Shown piece after piece: positions 7,327 through 16,289 of a DNA stretch of 25,095 bases (position 1 is the stretch's first letter; each line of letters begins with the position of its first letter). The DNA is taken from positions 1 through 25,095 of the forward strand of contig JAEWTC010000009.1 in assembly GCA_023459675.1 (NCBI GenBank), in the 5' to 3' direction. The notes beneath the pieces are model-generated. The model was not told where the DNA came from and made no database searches. It saw only the letters and a list, made by a program, of their open reading frames with translations. The DNA comes from Bacillota bacterium (GTDB taxonomy: Bacteria > Bacillota > Clostridia > Christensenellales > Aristaeellaceae). The position numbers and the translations under genes were made by a program.

Positions 7327-8820
7327 ATGTCTTTCTATTCTACGCGCGGCGGCGCATGCGTAACGGCTTCGCAGGCTATTTTATGGGGGCTTGCCAAGGA
7401 CGGCGGGCTGTACGTGCCCTCGATGTTTCCGCAGTATTCCAAGGAGCAGGTATTCGGCTTCTGCGACCTAAGCTATCAGCAAACGGCCGAGCGCGTTTTG
7501 CGCGGCTTCCTGGAGGATTACTCGCACGCGGAAATTGCCCAGGCGGTACGCGCGGCCTATTCGGCGGAGAATTTTGACGATCCCGCCATCGTGCCGCTGC
7601 GCCGGATTGACGACCGCACCCACGTGATGGAGCTGTTCCACGGGCCGACCCTCGCTTTTAAGGATATCGCCCTGAAGCTTTTGCCGTATCTGGTTCGCCT
7701 TGCGGCGCAGAAGAACGAGGAGCAGCGCGAGATCAGCATTCTGGTGGCTACCAGCGGCGATACGGGCAAAGCCGCGCTGGAGGGCTTCCGGGACGTGGAA
7801 GGCACCAGCTGCACCGTTTTCTACCCGCACGAGGGCGTAAGCGAAATGCAGCGGCTGCAGATGGTGACCACCGAAGGTGAAAACACCCATGTCATCGGCG
7901 TGCGCGGCAATTTCGACGACGCGCAGACGGGCGTCAAAGCCCTGTTTTCCAGCGCCGCCTTCCATGAACAGATGAACGCGCTGGGCAAGCTGCCCTCGTC
8001 CGCAAACTCCATCAACTTCGGCCGTCTGGTGCCGCAGGTGGTGTATTATTTCAGCGCTTATTCCCAGCTAGTTTGCCACGGCAAAATCCGCATGGGGCAG
8101 CCGGTGAACTTCGTGGTTCCCACCGGCAACTTCGGCGATATCCTGGCCGGGTATTACGCCAAGCGCATGGGCCTGCCTATCGGCAAGCTGATCTGCGCGT
8201 CCAACCGCAACAATGTGCTCAGCGATTTCTTTGCCGACGGCGTGTATTACACTCACCGCACGTTCTTCAAAACCATGTCCCCCAGCATGGACATCCTCAT
8301 TTCGTCCAACCTCGAACGCCTGCTGTTTGAAAGCGCTGGGCGCGACGCGGGTATTGTGAAAGCGTGGATGGAGTCGCTTCGGGACAGCGGCAGTTTCTGC
8401 ATCGGCGTACAGCGGCTGCTTGCGCTGCAGCAAACCTTTGCCGCGGGCTTTGCCGACGATCAGATGACCGCCGAGGAAATCAAGCGCGTGTTTAACCAGA
8501 GCGGTTACCTGATGGACCCGCACACCGCGGTGGCAAGCCACGTACAGCGGGAGTACCATACCAAAACCGGGGATTTCAGCCATACCGTGATCATGGCAAC
8601 CGCAAGCCCCTACAAATTCGCGCCGGACGTGCTTGCGGCACTCCGGGGCAGGGATGCCCTGGAGGGGCTGGATGCTTTCGCCTGCGCGGACAAGCTGGAG
8701 GAAATTTCCGGCGTTGCGGTGCCAAAGCAGATCCGTGCGCTGCAAACGATGCCGGTACGGCATCAGGCCGTATGCGAAATCGGCGCGATGCAGGAAGCGC
8801 TGCTTCGCGAGTTCCGGTAA
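7327..8820 (+). CDS. thrC: threonine synthase
   Basis: A 497-residue PLP enzyme that converts O-phosphohomoserine to threonine in the cytoplasm. It opens with the family start MSFYSTRGG and DGGLYVP (25-31). The PLP lysine is K112 in HGPTLAFKDIALKLLP, and the phosphate/PLP loop is ATSGDTGKAAL (141-151). NSINFGRL and the PTGNFGDILAGYYAKRMG glycine-rich region follow, all typical of the long bacterial/yeast-type ThrC. The ATG at 7327 is preferred over the in-frame ATG at 7309 because GGGAG lies 7-8 bases upstream and the N-terminus then matches the family. No clear promoter is visible in the 46 bases after the preceding terminator. It is followed by a strong terminator. No other threonine-pathway gene is in the window. 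Confidence 0.95.
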   Translation: MSFYSTRGGACVTASQAILWGLAKDGGLYVPSMFPQYSKEQVFGFCDLSYQQTAERVLRGFLEDYSHAEIAQAVRAAYSAENFDDPAIVPLRRIDDRTHVMELFHGPTLAFKDIALKLLPYLVRLAAQKNEEQREISILVATSGDTGKAALEGFRDVEGTSCTVFYPHEGVSEMQRLQMVTTEGENTHVIGVRGNFDDAQTGVKALFSSAAFHEQMNALGKLPSSANSINFGRLVPQVVYYFSAYSQLVCHGKIRMGQPVNFVVPTGNFGDILAGYYAKRMGLPIGKLICASNRNNVLSDFFADGVYYTHRTFFKTMSPSMDILISSNLERLLFESAGRDAGIVKAWMESLRDSGSFCIGVQRLLALQQTFAAGFADDQMTAEEIKRVFNQSGYLMDPHTAVASHVQREYHTKTGDFSHTVIMATASPYKFAPDVLAALRGRDALEGLDAFACADKLEEISGVAVPKQIRALQTMPVRHQAVCEIGAMQEALLREFR

Positions 8821-8831
8821 AAAGAAGAAAA

Positions 8832-8868
8832 AAACGCCCGACGCGCTTGCGCGTCGGGCGTTTCTATT
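8832..8868. terminator. bidirectional intrinsic terminator
   Basis: ACGCCCGACGC and GCGTCGGGCGT form a perfect 11-base stem around GCTTGC, with a T-rich run on the plus side (TTTCTATTT) and an A run on the other side that becomes a T run on the minus strand. It sits between convergent thrC and the SdrD B-like gene and probably serves both. Confidence 0.92.
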
Positions 8869-8901
8869 TGTCTATGCAGCGCTTCACCGCGCGCCGCTGC
8901 G

Positions 8902-11823
8902 TCAGTTGCCCTGCGGCGACCAAAGCCGGTGGGCGCCTTCGGTGATCTCCGCGGGCAGCGTTTCGCCGTCCTTGAGCGTGTAGCCCAGATGATAGGCGAA
9001 ATCCACCAGGCCGCTGGTCACGCGGAATGGATCGGACGTGGCCCGGTTACCGTCTCCGGCGGTAAGGCAGCTGGAAATGATCCTGAACCCGGGCGCCGGC
9101 GCGGTAATGGCAAGCGCGGGATAGGCGATTGCCTCCAGCGTGTATTCGCCGGGATACACGGTGGAAAACTCGTAATAGCCCCACTCGTCGGAAACGGTGG
9201 AGTAAACTATCGTGCCGTTTTGCAAAAGATTCACGGTTACGCCGGGGATCATCGGCTCGCCGCCGTCAATCAGCCCGTTTGCGTTCAAATCCAGCCACGC
9301 CTGATTGCCGATCTTGGCGGGTACGGTCAGCAGCACGCGGTTCAAAAGCGAATCGCGCGCCATGAAAATCTCAATGGGTTCGCTGGTTCCGGTCTCATCG
9401 CCGATCGTTTGGATGACGCTCTGCTGCGCGAGATGCTCCGGGTCGTCCGGGCGGACGAACACCAGCCCGTCGGGCCGCACAACCTCTACAACATACCGGC
9501 CGGGCCACAGGCCGCCGAAGCGGTAGCTGCCCTGCGCGTCGGCCACGGTTTCCTGCAGCGGTTCCGCGCTGCCCTCCGCGTATAAAAGCACCTTCGCGCC
9601 TTCCACAGGCGCTGTATCCTCCGTTTGATCCACGGAAACGACGCCCCCAAGGCTTGCGGTGCATTGCAGGCCGCAGGAAACGCCGCTCAAGGCGTCGCCC
9701 GCCTGGATTGTGATCCCGGTTTGCAGCATCGTATTCCCGCGCTGCGTGAACGTGCCTTCTCCTGCAATGGGGAGTGCGCCTTCAGGCAGGGAGAACGACA
9801 CGGTATATACGGACGGCCGCACGTTGCGCAGCACCGCCGTGCCGTCCTCGCCCGCGCGCGCGGTCATTACGGTTTTCCGGTTTGTTTCGTCGTATAACGT
9901 GTATTCCAGGCCGTCCAGCAGCCGTTCCCCGTCGTCTCTGCGGCCGTTGCGGTTTTCGTCCAGCCAAACGGAGGCTTCCAGCGTGGCGGGAACCACCGTT
10001 CCCACGCCGTTGCTTGCCCGGCTGAGCAGCGCCGCAAACGGCAGGGGGGCGCCGTACGCGTTGGTTGCGTCCAATGCAATCTGGCTGGCGAGGACATCGC
10101 TTGAGAAAATCCTGCCGTCCGGCAGCGTAATCTCCAGAACATAATCATCCGGCCTGAGGCCGGTGAGGGAAAACAGGCCGTCCGCGCTTGTTACAACCGT
10201 CTTCGCCGCAGTATCCGCATCCTTTTGCCGAAGCGCTACCGTTACGCCTGCAAGCGCCGCCTCTCCGGCGTCCTGCGTGCCGCTGGCGTTGAGGTCGTCA
10301 AACGCGTAACCCTCGAACGTGCCCAGCTTCAGCGCGCCCATCAGCGGCTGCACATAGCTCTTGCCCGCGGCAAGGGTCAGGTTGGGTACGGCGTTTTCAC
10401 GCCCCTGATGCGCAACCGTGTTGCCCCCGCCCGTTACCTTTGCCATCTCCGCGTGCTCCGGCAGCAGTACGTACAGCGTATACGCCGTGGGCACAACGCC
10501 GCTGAAGAAATAGCCGCCGTCCGCGGCAACGCCCTGCGTCAGCGTAATTTCGCCGTCCTGGGATACCAGCCGCACCTGCCCGTCCGTAAAGCCGGCCTCG
10601 CCCGTATCCATCAGGCCGTTGTCGTTCGCGTCGTAAAACAGCACGCCGCCAAGCGTCGCGGCCTGCACCAAACCGGCATTCAGGCCGTCTAGCGTTTCGG
10701 TCATCGTAAACTGGAACGGCTCGGTTTCCCCGTACGCGCCCTCCGCGGCAAGCTGCGCGGCGTTGCCGCCCGCTTCCGCCGGGCGGTATTTGCTGAAGGT
10801 GTAATTATCCTTGCGCAGAAAACGCACGGTATATTCGCCGGGCATGACGTTGGACAGCGTATAGCCGCCTTTGGCCCCGGTGGCCGTCTGCGCGGCTACA
10901 ACGCCCTGCGCGTCTACCAGCTGCACCGTGATGCCGCTGAGCGTGCGGTCGGAGGTTTCCATGACGCCGGAGTAATTGCGGTCCTCGAAAACCGTGCCGG
11001 TGATCTTTCCGCCCAGCGCAACGCCGACGTAATACTCGTATACCAGCCCGTTTTCCACGTCTATGGATTCCAGCGAGTTCTCCCGCCGTCCGTCGCGCGC
11101 CGAAAACAGGTTGGCATAATAGCCGGGTTCGCCTGGCACAACGGAGAACGTGCTGCCGTCGTCGGGCAAAATAGCCCGCAGGCGGTAGTTGCCGGTGCGA
11201 ATCGCGTCAAACAGATACGTCCCGGTTTCGTCCGTCCGCAGCCTGGTCATGGAACGCTCGCTCACGTTGCGGATGATCTCCATCGTAACGCCCGCGTAGG
11301 GCGGCTCGCCCGTATCGAAAACGCCGTTGTAGTTCACGTCCAGAAACGCGGCGCCCTGCACAAATGCGCTGTCCACCAGCCCGACGTTCATCCCCGTAAG
11401 CGGGGAAGCCGCGGATACGGGAAACGAACGGGTAAACGCGCTGTCATCGCCGGAGAGCACCGATCGCAGGTCGCCTTCCTTGCGGTAGCGCGCCAGCAGC
11501 ATCCCCTTGGGCACGTCCACGCCGAACGTGTAGGAACCGTTGGCAAGCGACGCAAAAAGAAAGGCCCCCGTCTCGTCGCTGACGGCGGTCAACGCTGCGC
11601 CCGAATCCGAACGTTTCAATGTCAGGGTCACACCTGGTATGCCGGGTTCGTCCGCGTCCATCAGCCCGTCGTTGTTATAATCGTTCCAAACGCGGCCGGA
11701 AAAACTGCCCGCGCCGTCCGCCGCGGCCATGCCGGGCCATGCGGAAAGCAGGAGAATGATCAACAGTACGCATCCCGTGAATCCAAAACAAAACTTGCGC
11801 TTATCCGCCGCCAAGTTCAGCAT
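8902..11823 (-). CDS. secreted protein of eight SdrD B-like (prealbumin-fold) domains
   Basis: A 973-residue exported protein. The signal peptide has basic DKRK, a hydrophobic stretch at about 16-30 and a likely cleavage after MAAA near residue 35. Eight tandem domains begin near residues 41, 155, 272, 391, 503, 616, 725 and 838, about 113 residues apart. Most open with a pattern such as GRVWNDYNNDGLMDADEPGI, the calcium-binding D/N-rich loop of SdrD B/Cna B-type modules, followed by GxYxF and a Pro/Gly-rich turn. Domain 7 (VVSVDQTEDTAPVEGA) has lost the acidic loop and domain 3 is weakened. The C-terminus ends SPQGN with no LPXTG motif, hydrophobic tail or cell-wall module, so anchoring is unexplained. 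The ATG at 11823 has GGGAGG about 7 bases upstream. It follows degV by 27 bp and is likely cotranscribed. Role as adhesin or matrix protein is inference. Confidence 0.9.
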   Translation of the reverse strand: MLNLAADKRKFCFGFTGCVLLIILLLSAWPGMAAADGAGSFSGRVWNDYNNDGLMDADEPGIPGVTLTLKRSDSGAALTAVSDETGAFLFASLANGSYTFGVDVPKGMLLARYRKEGDLRSVLSGDDSAFTRSFPVSAASPLTGMNVGLVDSAFVQGAAFLDVNYNGVFDTGEPPYAGVTMEIIRNVSERSMTRLRTDETGTYLFDAIRTGNYRLRAILPDDGSTFSVVPGEPGYYANLFSARDGRRENSLESIDVENGLVYEYYVGVALGGKITGTVFEDRNYSGVMETSDRTLSGITVQLVDAQGVVAAQTATGAKGGYTLSNVMPGEYTVRFLRKDNYTFSKYRPAEAGGNAAQLAAEGAYGETEPFQFTMTETLDGLNAGLVQAATLGGVLFYDANDNGLMDTGEAGFTDGQVRLVSQDGEITLTQGVAADGGYFFSGVVPTAYTLYVLLPEHAEMAKVTGGGNTVAHQGRENAVPNLTLAAGKSYVQPLMGALKLGTFEGYAFDDLNASGTQDAGEAALAGVTVALRQKDADTAAKTVVTSADGLFSLTGLRPDDYVLEITLPDGRIFSSDVLASQIALDATNAYGAPLPFAALLSRASNGVGTVVPATLEASVWLDENRNGRRDDGERLLDGLEYTLYDETNRKTVMTARAGEDGTAVLRNVRPSVYTVSFSLPEGALPIAGEGTFTQRGNTMLQTGITIQAGDALSGVSCGLQCTASLGGVVSVDQTEDTAPVEGAKVLLYAEGSAEPLQETVADAQGSYRFGGLWPGRYVVEVVRPDGLVFVRPDDPEHLAQQSVIQTIGDETGTSEPIEIFMARDSLLNRVLLTVPAKIGNQAWLDLNANGLIDGGEPMIPGVTVNLLQNGTIVYSTVSDEWGYYEFSTVYPGEYTLEAIAYPALAITAPAPGFRIISSCLTAGDGNRATSDPFRVTSGLVDFAYHLGYTLKDGETLPAEITEGAHRLWSPQGN

Positions 11824-11850
11824 CCGTGTTCCTCCCAATGTCGGGCGGTT

Positions 11851-12708
11851 CTATTCTGCCGCGTATGCGATAATGCCCAGCAAGCCGCGCCCCGTATGGA
11901 TAGCGAGCACGGGGCTGACGGGGGCGATCAAGCTGGACGCAACGTTGAGCACTTGCTTGAGCCGTTCCAGCAACGCCTGCGCCTCGTCCAGCGCGTGCCC
12001 GTGTACGATGGACAGGCAGATTTTCGTTTTGCCGAAGCGCCTCACGGCTTCCTGCATCATGGTATCCACCGCGGCTTTGTAGCCGCGCGCCTTGGCGAGC
12101 GTTTCGTAGATGCCGTCGTCGTTTACGTAAACGATAGGCTTGATCTGCAAAAGGTTGCCCATCACGCCTTCCACCAAGCCAATCCGCCCGCCCTTGCGCA
12201 GGTATTCCAGCGTCCGGATCACGAACATGCCCAGCTGCGTGCCGCGCACCTTCATGGCGGCCTGCACCGCTTCCTCGGGCGTCGCGCCTGCTTCCAGCGC
12301 CTTTGCAGCGGCCAGCACCATGAAGCCAAGCCCGGTGGAGAGGGTTTTTGAGTCGATCACGCGGATATTCATGCGGGTTTTGTATTCTTCGGCCAAAATG
12401 CGGAGCATGTTCCAGGTGCCGCTGAGGCCGGACGATATACTCAGGTGAATGACGTCGGTATAGCCTTCCTGGGCAAGCTGCGTGTACACCGCATGGATGT
12501 CCTCGGGCAGCGGCAGGCTGGTTTTGGGCAGTTCCGTATCCATAAGGTCGTAAATCTGATCCAGCTTTAAATCAACGCGATCCCGGTATTCTGCGTTCCG
12601 GCAAATGATACGCAGCGAAATCATGCGGATATTGTATTGCCTGAGTATTTCGTCGCTCAGATCACAGGCGGAATCGGTTACGATTGCGGTTTTTTGCACG
12701 GTTTCCAA
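11851..12708 (-). CDS. DegV family (FakB-like) fatty-acid-binding protein
   Basis: A 285-residue DegV protein. Landmarks: AIVTDSACDLS at the N-terminus (about 8-18), TSLP in the usual TSxP position, SISSGLSGTWN, VIDSKTLSTGLG, TLEYLRKGGRIG and the C-terminal VLAIHTGRGLLG. DegV/FakB proteins bind a fatty acid and present it to the kinase FakA; FakA is not in this window. The TTG at 12708 is chosen because AAGGA lies about 10 bases upstream and the promoter at 12756-12764 starts transcription near 12749, which excludes the ATG at 12753. Length then matches the family. It is first in a two-gene unit with the SdrD B-like gene. Confidence 0.93.
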   Translation of the reverse strand: METVQKTAIVTDSACDLSDEILRQYNIRMISLRIICRNAEYRDRVDLKLDQIYDLMDTELPKTSLPLPEDIHAVYTQLAQEGYTDVIHLSISSGLSGTWNMLRILAEEYKTRMNIRVIDSKTLSTGLGFMVLAAAKALEAGATPEEAVQAAMKVRGTQLGMFVIRTLEYLRKGGRIGLVEGVMGNLLQIKPIVYVNDDGIYETLAKARGYKAAVDTMMQEAVRRFGKTKICLSIVHGHALDEAQALLERLKQVLNVASSLIAPVSPVLAIHTGRGLLGIIAYAAE

Positions 12709-12736
12709 TAAAATAACATCCTTCCAATTCCATTCG

Positions 12737-12764
12737 TTGCGTATTGAACGCAATAATTATACCA
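12737..12764 (-). promoter_or_regulatory. degV promoter (extended -10) with dyad at the start point
   Basis: On the minus strand TGG-TATAAT (-10 at 12756-12761, TG at 12763-12764) is an extended -10; no good -35 is seen. The predicted start is near 12749. It lies inside the inverted repeat TTGCGT-N5-ACGCAA (12737-12753), a possible operator. Confidence 0.6.
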
Positions 12765-12893
12765 TAAGTTGCTCCCCGGTATGCGGTGATCTGTGAATTT
12801 ACTGTAAATATAACGCCGCGCGCTGCCGTTTGCGTATTGCGAACCGCAAAAAACGGAGGGAGAAAAAACGCCGCGCCCTGTTCGCGGGAGCTA

Positions 12894-12922
12894 TTTACAG
12901 GCATGTTCGCCTGTGTTACATT
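12894..12922 (+). promoter_or_regulatory. nitroreductase promoter, TTTACA-N17-TACATT with TGn
   Basis: The -35 TTTACA is at 12894-12899 and the -10 TACATT at 12917-12922, spacing 17, with an extended TGT just before the -10. The start would be near 12929, about 25 bases before the ATG. Confidence 0.65.
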
Positions 12923-12953
12923 GGTACAAGCAATGAACGGGGAGGGCTCTGTT

Positions 12954-13532
12954 ATGGATGTTTTGCAGGCAGTCAAAAACCGCAGAAGTATCCGGCGCTT
13001 TAAGCCGGACGCGCTTTCGCGCGAAACCATCAATGAAATTCTGGACGCCGCCCGTCTTGCGCCGTCCGGTAAAAACAACCAGCCGTGGCGCTTTGTGGTG
13101 GTGCAAAACGAGGAACGGGAAACGATGTACGCCTGTCTGGAAGCGGGGCTGAAGAACGCGTTCATCAACGGGCGGCCAACCGGCAGCGCCGAATATTCCT
13201 TCCGTATCATGCGGGACGCGCCCGCCACCGTGTTTATTTTCAACCCGCGCGATACCGCCCCGTGGACCGAGCAGACGATCCTCGAACGCGTAATGCGGAT
13301 CGTGGATACGCAGTCGGTCGGCGGCGCGATCGGCAACATGCTGCTGCGCGCGCAGGAGCTTTCGGTGGGCTCGCTGTGGATCTGCGATATTTTCTCCGCC
13401 TACGAGGAGCTTTGCGCGTGGCTTGGGCACGAAGGCCTTCTGGTCGCCGCGGTTTCGCTTGGCTATGCGGACGAAGCGCCGCCCGCGCGGCCGCGCCTGC
13501 CGCTTGACGAGCTTGTGGAGTGGCGCGGGTAG
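12954..13532 (+). CDS. nitroreductase-family FMN oxidoreductase
   Basis: A 192-residue flavoprotein of the nitroreductase family. The phosphate-binding NRRSIRRFK is at about 9-17, the ribityl/FMN contact region LAPSGKNNQPWRFVVV at 35-50, a central substrate/dimer region follows, and GGAIGNMLLRAQELSVGSLW (about 122-141) is the second FMN-binding helix. Such enzymes reduce nitro-compounds, quinones or enals with NAD(P)H, and the substrate cannot be read from the sequence. The ATG at 12954 has GGGGAGGG about 8 bases upstream and the mapped promoter fits it; a longer in-frame start at 12786 lies upstream of the promoter and is rejected. uppP follows 35 bp later without an intervening terminator, so the two are probably cotranscribed. 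Confidence 0.9.
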   Translation: MDVLQAVKNRRSIRRFKPDALSRETINEILDAARLAPSGKNNQPWRFVVVQNEERETMYACLEAGLKNAFINGRPTGSAEYSFRIMRDAPATVFIFNPRDTAPWTEQTILERVMRIVDTQSVGGAIGNMLLRAQELSVGSLWICDIFSAYEELCAWLGHEGLLVAAVSLGYADEAPPARPRLPLDELVEWRG

Positions 13533-13567
13533 CGGTACGCTTCAAATCCTGATCGGGGAGGCATTCC

Positions 13568-14371
13568 ATGGGCATTGGTAAGGCGTCTATTCTCGGGCTG
13601 GTGCAGGGGCTTGCGGAATTTCTGCCGGTTTCTTCCAGCGGGCATCTGAATCTTCTGGAAAGCTTGCTGAACGTGGATCTGGAACGTCAGCTTCTGTTTA
13701 ACATTCTGCTGCACCTCGGCACGCTGGTGGCGGTGCTCGCGGTGTTCTGGCGCGAATGGCTGCATATGATCCTGCACCCGATCAAGGATAAAACCTTGCT
13801 CCTGCTGGTTCTCGCGTCCATTCCCGCGCTGATCGCCAAAATCGTGCTGGATGATCAGCTGATGGTTTTAATCAACGGCAACGCGCTGCTTGGGGTCGGG
13901 TTCCTGTTTACGGGGTTGCTGCTGGCGCTCACGCAATGGTTTTCCCAGCGCCGCGTGCAGGCGGACGCGCCGGAAAAGCCGGTCGGCGTCGTCCATGCGC
14001 TGGCGATGGGCTGTATGCAGGCCGTTGGCATTCTGCCCGGCGTCAGCCGCAGCGGGTCCACGATCTTTGGCGGCGTGGCTTCGGGGCTGGACCGCAAAGC
14101 GGCCGCGCGCTTCAGCTTTATGATGAGCATGCCCGCTATTGTGGGCAGCTTCCTCAGCGAAGGCTACGACGCGTACAAAGCCGGCGCATTTTCTGCCATG
14201 ACCGATCTGCCCGCCATTTTGGTCGGCATGGCGGTAGCCGCCGTCAGCGGCTATCTTGCGATTCGCTTCTTCCTGCGCATCATTACCAAAACGTCGCTAA
14301 ACTGGTTTGCGCTGTATGTGGTTGTGCTCGGGTTTGTGGTCATTTATCTGCAGGGCGTCCACCTGCTATAA
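13568..14371 (+). CDS. uppP: undecaprenyl-diphosphatase (UppP/BacA)
   Basis: A 267-residue polytopic membrane enzyme that removes a phosphate from undecaprenyl diphosphate to recycle the lipid carrier of peptidoglycan and other surface glycans. It has both signatures: EFLPVSSSGH (17-26, catalytic E17 and the SSSGH block) and LPGVSRSGSTI (156-166, R161). Around eight hydrophobic segments fit the family. The usual Thr just before the EFLPVSSSGH glutamate is Ala here (GLAEFLP). The ATG has GGGGAGG about 6-8 bases upstream. It ends 23 bp from the convergent amidotransferase gene with no clear terminator between. Confidence 0.96.
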   Translation: MGIGKASILGLVQGLAEFLPVSSSGHLNLLESLLNVDLERQLLFNILLHLGTLVAVLAVFWREWLHMILHPIKDKTLLLLVLASIPALIAKIVLDDQLMVLINGNALLGVGFLFTGLLLALTQWFSQRRVQADAPEKPVGVVHALAMGCMQAVGILPGVSRSGSTIFGGVASGLDRKAAARFSFMMSMPAIVGSFLSEGYDAYKAGAFSAMTDLPAILVGMAVAAVSGYLAIRFFLRIITKTSLNWFALYVVVLGFVVIYLQGVHLL

Positions 14372-14394
14372 ACAGATAGCACTTCAATAAACCG

Positions 14395-15522
14395 TCATAC
14401 CGATTTCCGCTGCTTGATGGCGGCCGTGCGCCGCTTGCCAAGCAGCTTTTCCGCAAAGCGGATCAGCTTTTCCTGCGAAAAATACGCGTCGTTGGGCGTG
14501 GGGGGAGCCGCCATCACCTGATCCCATTCGGCTTGGGGGATGTCGAGCTTCTTTAGAATATACGCCTCGTCCTCCCGCATCTGCGCGGGATCGTAGGGCG
14601 GCGCCGCCAGCTCCCGCAGGGCTTCGTCGCGGGTCATTTCACCGTTGTTGATCAAACACGAAAGATGATAGCGGCGCTTGTCGTACTTGAATTTCTGCGG
14701 CAGATACGCTGACTGGAACCATTTGGTAAACCGGCTCTCAAAATGCTTGCCGCCGTAGTATTCCCAGCCGTATTCGCGCGTCAGCGTTTCGATGGCATCT
14801 TTTTTGGAGTAGGGGATATGGTTCAGAAGGTTTACCTGCTCGATGGCGTTGTATTTCCAGCGCGCCTGCACAAGCGAAAGCGTCTGATAGTTGCGCAGGC
14901 TTTTGCCGCGCCCCCATTTGCGGTACACGCTGCGCAGGTGCCAGGAGTCCATGCAACTCAGCTGGGCTGAAAACGGCGAGGACGCGCCTTCGGTGGCGAT
15001 GTTGGTGCCGTTTAATACAAAGCGAACGCCGTATTGCTTGGAAAAGCGGTATACCGCGGCAACCAGCAGGTGGTCCTGCGGTACGTCGAGGTTGGAAAGC
15101 CCCGAAAACAGATACGCCCGCTGGAGCTCCTTCATGGTCGGCCAATCCTGTACGATGGTGTGCAGCTCCAGCTTTAGCGCGCCGCACAGGCGCTCAATGT
15201 TTCGTACGGCAATTTCGGAGTTCCAGCCAGTATCCACGTGCACGGCAAGCATCCGAAGCCCCAGCCTGTGGGCGGTGTAGGCCAGATAGGCGCTGTCCAC
15301 GCCGCCGGAGATGCCCACGATGCAGTCGAACTCCTTGCCCCGGCCCGCGTCCTTCATCCGCTGCACCAAGGCGGCAAGCTCTTCCTCGCTCTTGCCGGGG
15401 CGGTACCCGCGCAGGGCTTTCTGCGCATCGTAGCGTTGGCAGCAGCTGCACACGCCTTCGCTGTCAAACGTAATTCCGGGGTCGCTCGTATCCATTACGC
15501 AGCGGGAACAGATGTCAGGCAT
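14395..15522 (-). CDS. N-acetyl sugar amidotransferase (WbpG/PseA-like)
   Basis: A 375-residue PP-loop ATPase. The N-terminus carries cysteine pairs CSRC (5-8) and CSCC (25-28), likely metal-binding, then the PP-loop SGGVDS at 72-77, which binds ATP for adenylation of an acetamido group. Further features are FVLNGTNIATEG and a long C-terminal region. In known systems (Pseudomonas WbpG, Campylobacter PseA) such enzymes use ammonia from a HisH/HisF-type pair to turn an N-acetyl group into an acetamidino group. Exactly such a pair lies directly upstream, and this ATG overlaps the HisF-like gene by 8 bp. Substrate sugar unknown. No sugar-nucleotide synthesis genes are adjacent. Confidence 0.9.
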   Translation of the reverse strand: MPDICSRCVMDTSDPGITFDSEGVCSCCQRYDAQKALRGYRPGKSEEELAALVQRMKDAGRGKEFDCIVGISGGVDSAYLAYTAHRLGLRMLAVHVDTGWNSEIAVRNIERLCGALKLELHTIVQDWPTMKELQRAYLFSGLSNLDVPQDHLLVAAVYRFSKQYGVRFVLNGTNIATEGASSPFSAQLSCMDSWHLRSVYRKWGRGKSLRNYQTLSLVQARWKYNAIEQVNLLNHIPYSKKDAIETLTREYGWEYYGGKHFESRFTKWFQSAYLPQKFKYDKRRYHLSCLINNGEMTRDEALRELAAPPYDPAQMREDEAYILKKLDIPQAEWDQVMAAPPTPNDAYFSQEKLIRFAEKLLGKRRTAAIKQRKSV

Positions 15523-16288
15523 CGCGGTAAACCCCCATGTCGTAAAGCTCTTTTTCCGGCGGCACGTGAATGAGCACGGCTCTGCGCGGCCCGTAAAACA
15601 CGTACATGCTGCCGGCCGCGGCCGCGTGCGCGCCCGCGCCCAACGCGGCCTTCATGTCCGGCGCGCCGCCCGCGCCGCCGCAGGCGATCAGCGGAATTCC
15701 TACCGCTTCGGACACCGTTTGGATCAGCTTCAGATCGTAGCCCTGCATGCTGCCGTCCCGATCGATGCTGTTGAGCAATATCTCGCCCGCGCCAAGCTCC
15801 TGCGCGCGGCGGGCAAGCTCAACGGGCGAGCCCTCCACGGGCTCCGTGCCGTCGTTGCAATAACAGCGGTACCGGCGCAGCAGGTCCTGCTTCACGTCGA
15901 TGGACGCGATCACGCTCTGCACGCCGAACGTTTCGGAAATCTGCGTCAGCAGCGCGGGGTTGCGCTGCCAGGCGGTGTTCAAAATCACCTTTTCAAACCC
16001 GATGTGGAATAATTTCCGCGCCTGCTCCAGCGTCGTGATACCGCCGCCGTAGCTCAGCGGCATGAACGCCTCCGTCGCGATTTCGGACAGCAGCTCGAAA
16101 TCCGGCCCCGCGCCGGTCTTGCTGGCTTCGATGTCCTGAATGCACAGCTCGTCCACGCACTTCTCGCTGAAAATTTTCACGGCGTTTATCGGGTCGCCCA
16201 GATAGGTGGGCTCTTTGAATTTCCTCGTTTTCACGAGATTGCCCTGCGACAGGAGCAGGCAGGGAATCAAGCGCGGGCGTGTGTACAT
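15515..16288 (-). CDS. HisF-like ammonia-using subunit (HisF2 type, sugar amidation)
   Basis: A 257-residue (beta/alpha)8 barrel related to imidazole glycerol phosphate synthase HisF. Conserved points are LGDPINAVKIFSEKCVDEL (30-48), MPLSYGGGI (76-84), D131 in IASIDVK and the phosphate-site IACGGAG. The canonical first catalytic Asp of HisF (CLDV) is missing: here the stretch reads IPCLLLSQGNLVKTRKF. This LLL version is the form I know from the HisF2 proteins of O-antigen loci, so histidine synthesis is unlikely and ammonia channelling to the amidotransferase is the better reading. One base separates it from the HisH-like gene, and it overlaps the amidotransferase gene by 8 bp. Confidence 0.88.
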   Translation of the reverse strand: MYTRPRLIPCLLLSQGNLVKTRKFKEPTYLGDPINAVKIFSEKCVDELCIQDIEASKTGAGPDFELLSEIATEAFMPLSYGGGITTLEQARKLFHIGFEKVILNTAWQRNPALLTQISETFGVQSVIASIDVKQDLLRRYRCYCNDGTEPVEGSPVELARRAQELGAGEILLNSIDRDGSMQGYDLKLIQTVSEAVGIPLIACGGAGGAPDMKAALGAGAHAAAAGSMYVFYGPRRAVLIHVPPEKELYDMGVYRDA

Positions 16289-16289
16289 C

